Source: Magnaporthiopsis rhizophila (lineage: Eukaryota > Ascomycota > Sordariomycetes > Magnaporthales > Magnaporthaceae). Taken from it: DNA of 55,028 bases. Under the pieces are notes generated by a model that was not told the DNA's origin, searched no databases, and saw only the letters and a list, made by a program, of their open reading frames with translations. The position numbers and the translations under genes are program-made. The stretch is from NCBI GenBank assembly GCA_003049465.1, contig PYSS01000174.1:3105-58132 (forward strand), in the 5' to 3' direction. Each line of letters opens with the position of its first letter. Position 1 is the stretch's first letter. Of the stretch, positions 33,153-46,302 are shown in pieces.

Positions 33153-36100
33153 CTTTTGGACGAGGCGGAGAGGCCGCGGGAGGGAAACTGCGCTCAAGGG
33201 AGGGGCGGGGAGGGCAGGCAGCAAAAGGCACAAACGCCTAGACCGGAATCAAAGAGAAAAAAAGAAGCGGAGTGAAAGCAGAACCGAGGCCGAGAAGACC
33301 GAGATGCGGCAGCTGGAGGCGCTTGGCCCGCGTCTGCTCTTGCGGTTGCGGTTGTCGGTGGACTTTTTGGTGATGGAGGGTTGGAAAAAAGGCGGTCCCG
33401 CACTATGTTGGTGGTGGTGGTGGTGGTGGTGGGCGGCAGCGGCAGAATTTTGAACACTTTGGTGGGTGCGGTTAAGGAGACCAGCCTGGGCGAGCCTAGC
33501 GCTGCTGCTGGCAAACAAAATTTGGGCGGTGTTGTTTTGCGACGCCCTGGCTGCTGTGCGGCCGTCAATCGGCCAGGAACCCAAACCTAGCACTGCTGTC
33601 TGAGTGGGCGGGCAGGCATGTCGAATCGTCGAATTGCAAGGGCGGCGGCTGCCAGGCAATGAGCGGGCGAGGAGGCGGGGCACTGTGCAGCAGAGGCACG
33701 AGTCCTCGACCTTTTGCTTCCTATTCACTTATCCTTTTTCCCCCTCGCTACCTCTTCTTTCTATGACCTCGCACTCAAAAGCACATGCATCTCTTCCATT
33801 TACCGCCAGGTCGTCGCGGCAACAGAATTTGCAGCCGAGTCTATCCGTCTACATCACCTTTAGTACAGGCGGGCGGCTGGCTCCGAGTTCGCCCCCACCT
33901 GGGACCGACAAGGGATGATGGATGATGCGTATCTCACCGTGCGTTGTGTGCATGCTGCAATGAGCACCAAGTTTCCAACCCCGGAGTCTCAACCTACTCA
34001 GGCTTCGAAATTCGCGTGGCCTGAATGCAATGTGCAATAAATGTGGTAGGTCGAATGGCTTTTTATGCCTGTCTCGAGTCTCACGGCATGCTGTCGCCTC
34101 CTCAGTGCCGGGAGAAAGGAGGGGTAAAAGTTTGGCCTGGCTACTGGATTCGACCCTGCCCGACCGCCTCAGCGGGCGTGCGGGTTTTTGAGATGTGCTC
34201 CGACTTTATCGGACGCATTCGATGGAATTTCCTTTTAGAATTCTTTCCTCTACGAGTTATTCTTCCATGGTTTCTGTTTCTCATGAAGATCCCCTAAATG
34301 AAACCAAACCCAAGCTGCATCGTCGTTCAATCTCCAAACAAACTCAGACCCGACCGACCGACCGACACCTCTGGCGCCCAACGTTCTGGGCTGGTCTGTG
34401 GGGAAATGCTCCTTGTACCACGACCTGATTGGCCGGCTCCGAGAACTCAACTTCAACCCCTGGATTTTGTGGCACACCCACGAACGGCTTCTCTGGGGCA
34501 TTCGGCCATGTGAAAGCGGCTGCGGCAGGAGAGGATGAGAATAAGACTTGAACAAGATCATGAATGACGGCGGTCCTGGGGGGGGAGGATAAATAAATAT
34601 ATCGACTCCGTCGTCTATTCCCCCGCGTGCATCTCATCCACACCCATCTAAAAATGGGAGAGGTCGTCTCCTGCGGTGTGAGCATGTGCACGTGGTGGAT
34701 GGATGGATGGGCCCTCCCCTCCGTCCGAGAAACCAAACCAATGGCGTCGGGGCTTTTTAGGCGTCGCTGGGGAAATCTGACCAGCGGGCGGGCCAGGTAG
34801 GCCAAATGTAAGTTTTGATGGTGTCGACGACAGAAAATGGCCCCCAATAGACCCCAAAATATGGATGAAGCATCCTGCCAGATCCTCCCAAAGTGAAAAT
34901 GGTAATTAATAGTAATAGTAAAAAAGGTCACCGTGCTATCCACCACCCGCGATCGCCTGCTCGATCTGGTGTCACCTCATCATCAGCCAGCCAAGGGTGT
35001 CAAAAGTGGAGATATTTTCCGGAACGTCGGCAGTCATAAACAACTGGACCTTTAGATAGTACAGATTGCGCAGCTTAAGAGACCCATATCTGAAGTTTGT
35101 CTTCTCTATTCTTACATCCTGGTTCCGTGAAATGGTGGATCGCTTTTTTTTTTTTTTTTTGCGCCAGACAAGCACTTGGGACGGCCCGCTAAAAAAGGCC
35201 TGCGACGCCCAGGATCGCGAGGCAATCGGCAGGGGAGATGGATGGCCTTCCCCTCCCACACGATTGGCGAAACGCGATCCTGTGTCGGATAGCCATGGCC
35301 TGCGAGCGCGAACAGGAGAAGACGTGTCGTGTCGACGTCCCGGCTGCCAGGAAGACCCAGCATCTAGTAAGAACTGTTCCAAGACCGCCCTGGATCCCTG
35401 GGGTGGAATAATCACGTGATCACACAACCTCTCGCGCTTTGCTTGGTTGCTTGGCCACCCGCAAGAGATCTATCATTCAGGAACACAAGACATCGACAGG
35501 GAGAGCAAATACGAGCGAAAACGCGGGGCCCAAAGGTGTGCATGAGAAAAAAGAAAACGCTTTAATAGAAAAGATCCAAGCCACATCCGACCCAGAAAAA
35601 CGTAGTAACATACACATATACATAAAAGAGTAGACAATTCTTGACCTGCTGAACTCAACAGACACCAAACCATACAAGACTATGACAGCCAGACTTATGC
35701 CACCAATAATACCACGCGTGCCGAGGTGCCAGGCTATAATTATCATCAGCAAACTCTACCTCGCAAGAGAGTACAAACTTCCAAGCCTGGGCGCCGAGGG
35801 ATGATCTTAGACCGAGTTCATGTGTTCAATGGCCTATTTCAGGAGTCAGAACATACCGAGGGTAAAAGAGCAGGCGACTGCCATGTACATGTTAGAAAGC
35901 GGTGCAAGACTGCGCTGTAAAGAATTGAGGCCAAAAGAAGAGTCCGAGTCCGCATTGGAATCCTGGAGATAGTCGACAGCACCATGTACAAAGTTGGCTT
36001 GGGGTTGTGCAGGACTAAAGGCCATTGCTGAGCGACCAAGGCAGGTCGAGGTCCGGTTGTGGAATCCCAGGAGTCGGCAAAGTAAGAAGTCCGGAAAAGC

Positions 36101-38073
36101 TTTGCTGCAGCAAGCAGAGACGGCGATGTCGAAGAGTGCTGAGAATGCCGGAGATCACATCCTTGGGATCAATGCACCACATGGGTCCAAGAAGCAGAGG
36201 AATTGTTGATATCCTGAAGACGTGGCCATTGAGAACTGCGTCACGTGCACCAGTGACTGACGGACGTTGGCGATGTTGATGAGAGGGCCAATTGCTTCCC
36301 ACTCTGGACAGAGCCTTGTGTATCCAAAAGATTATCCCAAGTGTGCAGGGTTCTGCGACAGGAATCAGAGCAAGGAGGGGCCGACAAAAGAGGCAAGTCC
36401 ATGCCCATTGAAGTCCTCTTGGAGGGGCCCGGTGGTGCGCAGCGGAATGGACTTTTGGCTTCCCTGCTGGAGCTTACCCTTTCAAGCTTCTGTTATACTC
36501 CCTTGCAGGAGTCAAGCCACCGAGACTTGGCCAGCGGCAATGACGCACGCGAGGCGAGCAAGACTGGTCTGGCGAGTGGGAGCCACTCGAGGGAATGATC
36601 AATGAAGTTCAGGCCCTGTCCTGTCCGGAAGTAATGCTTGTGGTGAATGTGGTCCATGAGGTACCGTTGTCTCCAGGCCCAGGAAGGGCACAATCCCGGA
36701 TCAGGCTGAATTGAGATGCTGAACAAACAGGGCTCCTGTCAATGAGGGAGATGAGCAGAATCCGAGAGGTATCCATGGGTTCCAGGTTCCAGAGATCCAG
36801 AAGGAATGAGATCGAGTCCAGGGAGATCCAGATAGGCCAGGCTTCCAGTGCTAGAATGTCAGTGAGTCAAAAAATGGAATAGGGGGAGAGGTGTATCAAG
36901 CGATGCAAAGAATCCGTTATAGGAGGTGTCCGAGTAGGTAGGCAAATCAGGTAGATAGGAGTCCTTGCAGTGGTCAATTGTTATATACAAGGTCGGGGGG
37001 TATCACTCACCTTGCTGTCCGCGATCTCGGCCTTACCTGGCAGGTACCGGAACCAACCCAAAAGAAGACAGGTGTCACGCCGGATCCTTGAGCATCTTTG
37101 GTGGGGAGGGGGGAAACGAGCAGAGAGATCACATGACGAGCAGCTTGTCGTCTGCAGGTCAAGTGTTTGGCCGGGATCCGGACAGCAAGGGGTCGAGAAC
37201 CTCGGGGAGCCAACGCGGGAGACCGAGATGGAGTGTGAAGTGTCGGCTTCGCATCCCATCCTGGGTCTGTGGTCCGGATATTAAGAGATCCAACAAGAAG
37301 GGTGCCCCGTACAGAACGCTGGTATCCCGCGACATGAAGAAAGAATAGACAAGCAACCCAAGGGACAAACCCCAAAAACATGAAGCCGTGAAAAGAAAAC
37401 CCAAAAACCCAATCATGAATATGTCCTCGTACGCCGATCCAGAGCATGCAGCACTCTTGCAGGAGGCGCCCCCAACTGGGGAAATGCCCAAGAGAAAAGA
37501 AAAGAAAAGAAAAAAAAAAAAAACCTCGTGGCCAGTAGGTTATCCCGGGAGTAGTAACGTATAAAGTCGTGTGTAGGCAGCCCAAGCTGGCCTGAATGGT
37601 GTCATGCTTTGGGACAGCGTCCCGCATGGCACCTGTGCAGTGAAAAGAAGTTGGATCCTGGGGTCGCATCCTCATGGATAAAAGGCAAACAACAGTCCCT
37701 TCGGGAGCTCCGAAGGGGCTTTGGCGGCTGGTCCTTGGGTTGGCGTGGTCTATTTCGATTTTTGTCTTTTTTGCTGAATGTCCCAACGGGCAGATAGAGA
37801 CGGGACTTTGGTTCCCGGGGTCCGTTCCAAGGGCGCGAAAAAAAAAAGAAGGCGGCGATGTCCCGGTAAGAAGCACGCCAAAGAGCCAAGCGCAACGGTC
37901 CTGGGAAGAGCTGAGAGGAGCTAGGAAGGGCGGGATGGGTGCGGGATTGGCTCCGAAAAGCACGCAGCAAGAGGTCTGAAACTCACACGAGACTACCAAT
38001 GGTCTGTCTCATCGCGAAGCCAAGGCGGAGGAGAGGCTGGGGAGGCTGCGGGCACCGGAGAAGAAAGAAAGTC
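33153..38073. other. Gene-poor stretch, 4.9 kb
   Basis: Nothing recognisable on either strand. The first ~700 nt are the NMD5 promoter/leader and contain the (GGT)n array. 35430-37000 is comparatively AT-rich and purine-skewed. A 330-codon minus frame at 37007-37999 is open but has no domain or codon bias and is broken up by homopolymer residues. No terminal repeats or transposase motifs were seen. Confidence 0.5.
33409..33431. repeat. (GGT)n microsatellite
   Basis: Seven to eight tandem GGT/TGG units about 260 nt upstream of the NMD5 start codon. Confidence 0.85.
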
Positions 38074-39490
38074 TCAGGGTCGCCGGGTGGTGTTGCTGTA
38101 ACGCTGCTCCTGGCGGTTATGGTCCCGGCGGGCAGGAGGGGCTTGGTTTCCACTGTTTGCGACTTGTTGAGTTTGTGCACTAGTTGCGGTGGGGGTCGCC
38201 GAGGCGCGGGAACGGGAGGGGTCTGGATGTTCATACTGTTGATCTAGGCCTGGGTTGCTGAAACCTGTTGAGCCTGCTGGGGACGCTACAAAATCAGAGG
38301 TCGTGTTCGTTGGGGAGGTGGCAGCTGGGTACGCACCACGGCCGTGGAAGACGTCTCGGGACTGGGCACCCGAGGCGTCGTAAGCAGCGCCGGCTGGAGG
38401 CGGCGGCGGCGCTCCAGCGTGGCCCATGTAGTAGCCAGCCGGCTGCGCCGCGTAGCCGCCGGCCTGAGAGGTGGGAGGGTACTGGGCTGGGGCTGCCCTC
38501 TGGTGGTCGCCCATGTACTGCTGCGGCTGGGCGCCCTGGCCGAAGTTCATCCCAGTGGCCATGTACGGTCCCTCTGGCGGCTGCTGGTATCCTGCGGGCG
38601 GGTACGGTCCGGGGTTTCCTCTGGGGGGTCCATACGGGTCCTGGCGGTCATCATACGGCTCCCGCGGAGGGAAGGCGTTGGGTGCTGGGTAGCCAGGGTC
38701 CCTGGGAGGGTATTGGCCGAAGCCGCCCTGGCTCGGGGCACCGTAGGGGTCGTTGTACGGAGGCTGAGGGGCAGGGAAATCACGGCTGGGGCCGGGAATG
38801 TGCTGGGCACCGCCTGCTGGGTTGCGCAGCATCGAGTCCATGTACTTCATCTGACCTGGATGGGAGTTAGAATCGCACACCGAGTAGCAGACATCTCCTC
38901 CACACGCAGCCGGATTCTGTATACCTCCTTGGGCGCCCTGGGCCCTGCGCTTCTCTTCTACCCATTTCTGGGAGTCCTCCTTAAGCGACTCAATCATGGC
39001 CTGTTGCAGGAAGGACTGGTTAGCCGCGTTGTCCGTGCGTCGACTTGCTGTTGTGTTACTACAACCCCGCGCGAGGGATGCTGACGTAGCAGCCAGCAGG
39101 GCACGGCGGCTTCGTCTCTCTGAATTGTTCAGGGGATACGCACGCTGGTCAGATTCCTGTATGCCGTGATGTAGTAGCCCTGGATGACACGATCACCCTT
39201 CTACAGTGGAGGTATTCACGTCGTCAGCAAAAAAAAAAGGTCAAATCCAAGCTGGATGAAGAACGATCGGACGCCACGAGACATGGCATTTCGAAGAGAC
39301 TAACCTCGAGGTGACCAGGCCGTACTAGGGCGTCGTTGCCCAGGTAGCGGCAAATGTCGGCGGTGATAACTTCGCGGTCGATCCCATCCCTAGGAAGGAA
39401 GTACTCGTTGTTTCGCGTGGCCGGGGGAGGCTGTTGGGGAGTGCCGGTGCTGCTGGGAGGCGCAGCCCGTTGCCTGTCGTTGCGGTTCAT
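38074..39490 (-). CDS. RfeG-like fungal protein with Pro/Tyr/Gly/Gln-rich tail
   Basis: Exons 39490-39305, 39200-39144, 39000-38925 and 38855-38074 give 366 residues. The ordered N-terminal part (about 28-105) reads NEYFLPRDGIDREVITADIC, RYLGNDALVRPGH, VIQGYYITAYRNLTSAMIESL and KEDSQKWVEEKR. I associate this with proteins annotated in aspergilli as transcription factor RfeG; that label is weak and no biochemical role is known to me. The remaining ~250 residues are low complexity: YPP, PYG, GGY and QQ runs, then Ser/Thr/Asn/Gln and a basic end (RRDHNRQEQRYS). This composition resembles condensate-forming or prion-like tails. The first-exon ATG is the only in-frame start before the conserved block. 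Confidence 0.85.
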
Positions 39491-41430
39491 GGTCGCTGTG
39501 CTGTGTGTGCTTGGCCGAGAAAGGTTGAGAAGGCCGGGGTTTTCAAAAGCGAGCGATGCTTTCTGAGCGTCGCCGGCAGGGGAAGCGAAGTTGGCAAGAC
39601 GAGCGAGAAGTCGAATGCCAGAAAATATTATGCAGCTTGCTCGATGCAAAACCAAAAGCTGAAGACCAAGTCCCAAAAAGGGCGAGCGGGTTGTAGAGAT
39701 GAGGGGAAAGGGTGATTGATGGTTGATGGTGATGGCAACGTGCTAGGCGATTGCGATGGAAAAGCGGAAGAGGAGAAGAATAGAAAAGCAGGTAGGGGGA
39801 GGGGGGAAGTGGCGGGCGGACGTGGGAGAGAAAAAGTAGGCGGGCGGGCCGGCTAAGCTAAGGCAGCAGTGGGCAGTGGGCAGTGTGAGGCAGTCGGATT
39901 CCCAAAGGCCAGCAAGACCCGGCCGTCTGCGCTCCGCAGGTGGGCTGGAACTGCGGCCAGAAGTGGGGCGGTTGGGGAGGGGTGCGTCGGTTAGGTTGTT
40001 GCGTCTCAATGGTCTGGCTGGCGAAAGAGACACTGGTTGGTGGCTAGACAGAAGAAAAAATTAAAATAAAAAGCCGCCTTTGGGTCGGGCTTCGCTGGAT
40101 CGGGCTTAGACAACGTCACGCCCGTTGCGCCGCCCCCCTCGCCGTGCAGCCTGACGCGACGCTCAGGAGATGCCCGACTTTTGGTCCTTCCTCATGTCTG
40201 CGCTAGCTGCACCCTGGTGGGGCCTTGGTGGCGACGGCGCGCCGCCTGCTGATTGCACGCAGGCTGTGACGATTGGCTCTCCTTCTTCAGGCCACCCAGC
40301 CCACTCTGATGCAGCACTTGTTCAATGGCCGACGCGGTTGGTTGGAGGGTGAGGCACCCGTGAGCGTGAGTGAGTGAGTGAGGCAGACACAACACTCACA
40401 CGCCCGGCGGCCCACCACACGCTCACACGCACTCACACACACATAATACAGTCGGGGCTGCGTGGACCATGGTGGTTGGCTGACACGGCCCTGCCGTCCT
40501 GCAGTAGTCATTAATCGGCTGCATGCCTGGCCTGCCTGGGCTTTGGCGCTTTGCCACCCACTAGAGAGCACGACGCCGGCGGATACAACGTCGGGCGCTG
40601 TCTGCCTCTCCCTTTGCCTTTTCCTGTTCCTTTTCCTTTTCCAATGAAGGTCCTCCATTTTCCCACCCACCGCCTGTCTTGCTTTGGGGCGGGCAGGCAG
40701 GCATTGGCTGGACAGACAGAGAGTCGGTAGAAAAAATCAATGACGCCTGTTGGGCTGGGTTGGGTTGCTGCCCTGTGGCAGCCCAATTGGACCAGAAGCC
40801 CCACTGCAATACAGCAACAGATTCACCGACATAATAAAACGGTCACCCGCGGTATTCATTGGGGGATGGGTGATGGCAAGAAACTTTTTTTTCGCTTTGA
40901 TTGCACCAAGAGTTGGGACCTATCGTTTCGCTGGACCTTCTTCCATGGTGCTGTGCTCGCTCGTCCTTTGCTTTGGCGCTAAGCCGCCTTTTACACGGAG
41001 GCGGGGCGAAGAGGAGGCAGGAGGAAGCAGGAGTCAAGGACCCATCGGTGAGCCAATTTGGTGGGCAGCGGCTGGAGGAGGCAGCAAGGCAGCACATGGG
41101 CAGCCCCAAGGGTAACAAGAACAAGCGCTTGCACAATTGAGGACATCGGCTCGTGTTAGCGCGGAACCCAATATCCCGCCCAGGACCCTGCCAGATCCCA
41201 TGTCAGCCACTACTGTCGACATAAAATTCAAATGGTCCCACGCCTGGCTTTTTGACAAGCAGCCAAGCCCAACCATTTGCTCCCACTGATGCCCGGCCTG
41301 CCAGTTTCGGCAGAGCAGACATACACTGGGGCATTTATTGCGGTCCAATAATCTCCATAACACCAGGCATTCCGCTGATCTCTATAGTGCAATATCCGTT
41401 CGGTCTTGTGTTGCTTTGTCTACCCGCCAT

Positions 41431-41453
41431 CAGTCAGTCAGTCAGTCAGTCAG
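41431..41453. repeat. (CAGT)n microsatellite
   Basis: Five to six tandem CAGT units in non-coding sequence. Confidence 0.9.
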
Positions 41454-41688
41454 CCTGCCTACAGCCTGCCCGCCAGCTGCATGGGGGACGGTCGGCCATC
41501 TAGCCTAGGCCTGCTTTCGCTTGCTACCGGTCGAGCCACACAAGACCTGTGACGTGTTCGCTGCTCGCTCGCTCGCCTTGCAGGACCGACCGGGGTATGG
41601 TATCCGTTTGTTTCCCGTCCATCGCGGCGCTTGTGCTCTCCCAGCTGAGTAGTATGTCTCGCCACCCATCCACCCCAGCCTGCTGATC

Positions 41689-41692
<4 letters not shown>

Positions 41693-41725
<33 letters not shown>

Positions 41726-41813
41726 CCNNNNNNNNNNNNNNNNNNNNNNNNNNNNNNNNNNNNNNNNNNNNNNNNNNNNNNNNNNNNNNNNNNNNNNNNN
41801 NNNNNNNNNNNNN
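41693..41813. other. Poly-T tract and assembly gap
   Basis: 33 T residues (41693-41725), CC, then 86 N bases (41728-41813). A true sequence gap; its real size cannot be known from here. Confidence 0.98.
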
Positions 41814-42043
41814 TGCGGGTTTCATGACGGCACTTTTTCTGTCCTCATGTCCCCGGAGCCGTCTCGTGCAGCAGGTGGTGACCGGGCGACGGGCGTCTCT
41901 GGTTGGACAGTGTGACAATTTTCTGGAAAAGCGCGCGCGCAAGCACGTCGGGAATAGATACTGTGACAGCAGAGGACTGGCTGGCCGGTTGGATGGGACA
42001 GGTTGGGCATCGACGCAGTCACGCCCAACTTGGCCACGCCAGC

Positions 42044-42088
42044 ACCACCACACACCACACACCACACACACACACACGCACACACACG
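42044..42088. repeat. CA-rich microsatellite
   Basis: Imperfect CACCACACAC array passing into a CACA dinucleotide run with one G interruption. Confidence 0.85.
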
Positions 42089-43749
42089 AGAGGGGCGAAA
42101 TAAGAATCAAGGCATTCTCTGGACGTCCTATACCACTCTCTGCAGCAAAGAATATTGGCGCTGCATGCATGCAGGAGGGTAGTACTTGGTCGACGGGTGG
42201 GTGCCATGTAGGTACATACATACCTTGGTACCTACTGTAGGCACATTGCCTGACAGCCAGTCAAACTCCCGCGCATCAGTTAGCCCGTACGTAAGCCGAC
42301 GGACACTCTTGTGCATACCATATCACCTAGCCCCTGCTGGGTAATTGTCGTGTATCTGATAGCACGCGTGAAAATGGGTTCGTCCCTGGCGACGCGGCAG
42401 ATACGCTGCAGCCCAGAGTACAACAACGCCCTGCGCGCCCACAACGCCGTCCCTGGCCCTGACAGATAACAAGATCGGACGAGGGCTTTGCCAGGGCGGC
42501 AGAGATAGGCACGAGTAAACAATGATCCCGACAAAACAATCGCTGTTCCTAGGATGGCGTCAGCTACCCAGCAGGCCGATATGGAGGCGTCCCGCCCCGA
42601 CTCCCCATAGTCAACCCTTCGGTTTCCGCCCAGCACCAGGGAGGACAGTGGGGCAGCATGTCGCGGGGCCTCGTCGCCATAAAAAGAACACCTGACCATG
42701 GGCGAAGCGAATAAAAAGAGAGACACAAGGAGAGAGAAAAAAGAAGAAGAAGAAAGGTGATCCGGATCTTTGTTGGCGTGCCAGCTCCACCCAACCCAAC
42801 AACGCTCGTTTTTCGTTTTTCGATTTCCTTTCTTGCTTCGTTGGGCTGCTGCGGGCCATCCCGAGGACAGGGGTTCCCCATTCGTGGACGAGGTTTATGG
42901 GCTGGGTGTCGAAGAGCGGAGGAGGATGAGGGAACCGGCCCTTTTTGTTTCCCCACAAGAAACAGTCTTCTTGATTGACAGGGATGAGGGCTGTTGACGA
43001 CACCTGCTATTGTGCCTTTTCCTAGGCAGCCTGGCCCTCGCCCAAACGGCGGAATTCCGGTTCCAGAATATGGAACCACAGGCGTGCTTGTGACCTGCCT
43101 CGCTCTCCGTGTGAGGAGAGATGGGAAGGCCATTGGCGATGCCCGAAACCCATCGACTCGGACGGGGTAACTTGACCCGAGAACCTTGTTGTGCCAGCAA
43201 GCATCAGCAACCACACCCGCTGACTGAGGACGTGACGGATGCATCTTGGGCGGCAGACACGAGGAAGAGGATGCAAAATCAGACGACTCGTCTGGCACCA
43301 GCGACAGCTCCGAGAAGGGATAGGTTCGGTTCCATTGGTGACTTCCATCGCCAGTGTCGGGCGCAATTTGTTCCCCGTTCCAAGCTGGCTGTCCGAGGAG
43401 TTTGTTGTCCTCCTTGGCGGCGTGCTTGCGGCAGGCCCGGGCTCCTCGGACGCATGTTGTGTGTCCACCGACTTGATTCTTGCTCCCGTTTCGTTCGTTA
43501 TCACCGTGCATAATATGCGTCAGTTGCCAAGAGAGACACGCAAGGCATCCGGAGGCCTGCTCCTATCAGAAGGAAAGTACGGACGGAATGTAGCATGTGT
43601 TGTGGGAACCGCATCGTCACGCGAAGTGAGCGGGCAGGACAGGTTGGGTGCATGCTTGCTTTGGGATCGGCGCATATCGGGCTCCCGGGGGCGCCCAGGA
43701 TATCCATCCATTGCTCTTGTTTTCGAATGGCCAGGCTGGAGATTTGATT

Positions 43750-46302
43750 TCACCCAAAGTTCAGCCGGCTCTGGCCCGGATCCAGGGCCGCCGTCTTGGG
43801 CCGCCTCGACGAAGACGAACCTGAAGACGCCGACGCACGTGCGCCCCTCCTGCCCCTGGCACTTCCTCTACACACACCAGCGCGGCTGCCAGCGCGGCCA
43901 GCACCTCTGCTGCTACTGCCGGACGCACAAGGCACCACAGCTCGTTGTTGCCGAGCAAATGCGGACGCGCCACGTTGCTCTTCCTCCTGGAGGTCTTGGG
44001 CAAAGTGGTAGTCGAGGTGGTCCTGCAGAAGCAGACCACCCGTCCGGCCATCATCAAACGAGAGGCCGCAGCGAGGGCAGCTGTTGTTGTGGCTCCCATC
44101 GGCGGCACCCATGGTTGGTATCGGCAGGTCGCCCAAGTTTCCTTGAGTGGCTGTAGCTTTCCGGTCTGGCGACATGTGGTTTGACGAGATGTGACAGGCT
44201 ACGCCTTCCGATGGGCGTTTTTGGCGGCCCGCCTCCTCCTGTATAACCATGTGAGACGGGTCGGGTGCGGCCTCGTCATTGACCCGTTCGTTTTCGTCGA
44301 CCTCCTCGATTGTCTCTGCCGCAGCGATAGAGCCCCTGTCGGTAGCTGTCCCGGGAGAGAGTGAGGATGGCTGTCGCTGATGGCCCCAGGCTGCCTGGGT
44401 ACTTCCTCCACCATCGCTTGGGCCGGTGTTCGCCGTACCTCCTTTGGTGAAGAATCGCTGAATGCCACCATCGTTGACCCTCCGTCGTTTGGCTCCGGAC
44501 AACGTCTGAGCGGCGGCGTCATCATCGGCTGAGGCTCCAGCTGGTTCACTGGCGAGAACGTTCTGAACGCGGGCTGCAGACCTGAGTGCCTGGGCCTCCT
44601 CGCCTTTGACAAGAAAGCCACCGATTCCCATGTTGCCCACAACACCATCCTCGATTCCGCCCACTTGTAGGCTAAGGTGGTCGCAGGGCCAGATTCTGTC
44701 ACGGCCGGCCTCGGCCACAACCTGGCGCAGCAGAGCCTGCGCGAGGTCAAACAGCACTTTCTCGTCCAGGGCCTTGCCTTGGGGGATTTGGCACGAGCGT
44801 GCGCGTGTCTGCCTCGCATGTCGATGATGTAGATTCATGGTCCGCGGCCGGCGCCGGTGCTCTAGCACGCCCTCCTCTACCAGGCGAGCAAATATGTCGG
44901 CGGCAAAGATGCGCAGCCAACTGGTTGCCTGTTCAGGCTTGTTGATGCTTGGGCGGAAGGATTTTGCCGACAACATTGACTTGATTTGCGTGCGCGAGTT
45001 GACAGGCTCGCCACCATCGTCGCCCCGTATTGTTTTGTAGACCCATGTTCCGCTTTCAGCGCCGAGGCGTAACTTTAGCACCTCGAGGGAAGCAGTAAGC
45101 AGATCTGATACCGATTCGGTGCCGAAGGCCTCGACGGCCTGGTCGCCGAGCTTGCCACCAAGATTGCGGATCGTGGTGAACTTGAGGCCCGAGAGGAAGC
45201 GATGGACCGCCCGGTTGCGGATGACCGTCTGCTGATTGGGCTTGCGATGGGCCGAGCCAAGCTTGCTGAGCAGCTTATTGTTTGCAACTCCGGCAGAACA
45301 TGTGTAGCCAAGGCGCTCACGGATGGCCAGACGGACGTTCCGGATGATCTCGGAGCCCAGAAGTAGGACGACGTCGTCCCAATCCGGGTCGTCGGTCTCG
45401 GCCTCAGCCTCATCCAGGTCGACGAGATTGTCGGCCCGCCACTCTAGAGCGCTCATCGAAGGCGGTGGCAGATTTGCAGCTGGGTCTTGCCGTAGAGTGG
45501 GCGTCGAGAGCTCTGGGAACCTCTCGAGGAGGATCGCATGCACGTTGGCCGAAAGATCGACGAACACCTCATCAATGCTCGCCTTTTCAACCTTGCATTG
45601 CGCAGGTGGTAGGCACTCCTTGATCAAGGCCAAGATCTTGCGAGACTGCAGCCGGTAAGGGTCCAGCGACACCTTGTCTGTGGCAATGTTTGCGGCAGCA
45701 TCGTCGCGATACGCCCACTTGTCGTCGCCCTCGCGCCAAGTTGCAACATCTACAATGGCGTCAGCACTTGGAAGGCATGGAGAGGCACCGGGGAGACCAA
45801 CTTACGCTGGCAAATCAACTCTGGGCACAGTTTCCGTGCCTCGTCGATAGGACAGTGACGGTTGATACCGAACTCTCTCGCTGGGTAATTGACCGCGATC
45901 AACCCTTGCCTTTTCGGGCATCACTGTTTCAGCAACCAGCCAGATTCCGGGACGGCATGGGCTCTCGGATCGTAATGGATCATGAGAATACTATCCAGGG
46001 GATGCGAGATAACACTCGGCCCGACAAGGCGACAGAATTGGAGGCTGGAAAAGAAGCAAGGCGACTAACCACTGTTGGACGGCAAGCGGTTTGTCCTCAG
46101 GGATCCCCAGCCGCACAGTTTCGCATTGCGCATAAAAAGCATCGAGGTCAATATGGGCGATGACCCGGAGCGGACACGTGACAGTGGAGGACGCGAGCTG
46201 GGACAGGTGGCGGTGCGTGAAGCGCGAGCTTGCCGGGCCGAGACGGGCGTGCTCATCGGTCTCGGACTGTGACTCCGGCGACGGGCTCTCAAAGAACCCC
46301 AT
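43750..46302 (-). CDS. rad30: DNA polymerase eta (Rad30/POLH), Y-family translesion polymerase
   Basis: Exons 46302-46070, 45909-45806 and 45749-43750 give 778 residues. The Y-family palm motifs are intact: IDLDAFYAQCE (Asp52, Asp54) and ASIDEVFVDL (Asp172, Glu173). LAVQQWQGLIAVNYPAREFG is the Polη fingers region. The helix-hairpin-helix thumb and little finger follow (CSAGVANNKLLSKLGS, FLSGLKFTTIRNLGGKLG). A UBZ zinc finger at about 670-700 has CPRC...HLDYH (Cys2His2), which binds ubiquitinated PCNA. The extreme C-terminus, SRLNFG, is in the place of a PIP box but does not match its consensus. The enzyme bypasses UV cyclobutane dimers. An insertion of ~50 residues, acidic (AEAETDDPDWDD), lies after DLSANVHAILLERF, as in other fungal homologues. 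The frame is open 15 codons upstream of 46302 without an ATG, so the start is taken there; an extra 5' exon is possible. Confidence 0.95.

Larger units (their letters stand above)
39491..43749. other. Gene-poor stretch, 4.3 kb, with assembly gap
   Basis: Promoter region of the RfeG-like gene on the left and 3' flank of Polη on the right; no recognised gene between. It contains microsatellites (GTGA)n near 40365-40380, (CAGT)n at 41431-41453 and CA-rich at 42044-42088. It also contains a T tract, the N gap, and a GTAGGTACATACATACC...GGTACCTAC cluster at 42209-42241. Real genes could be hidden by the gap. Confidence 0.5.

Noticed and set aside
37007..37999. 330-codon minus-strand open frame
   Set aside because: Not opposite any recognised gene, but no domain, no codon bias and a Phe run from an A-rich tract; not supported as a gene.
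41505..42221. Open frame through the N gap
   Set aside because: It exists only because N bases were treated as open; meaningless across the gap.
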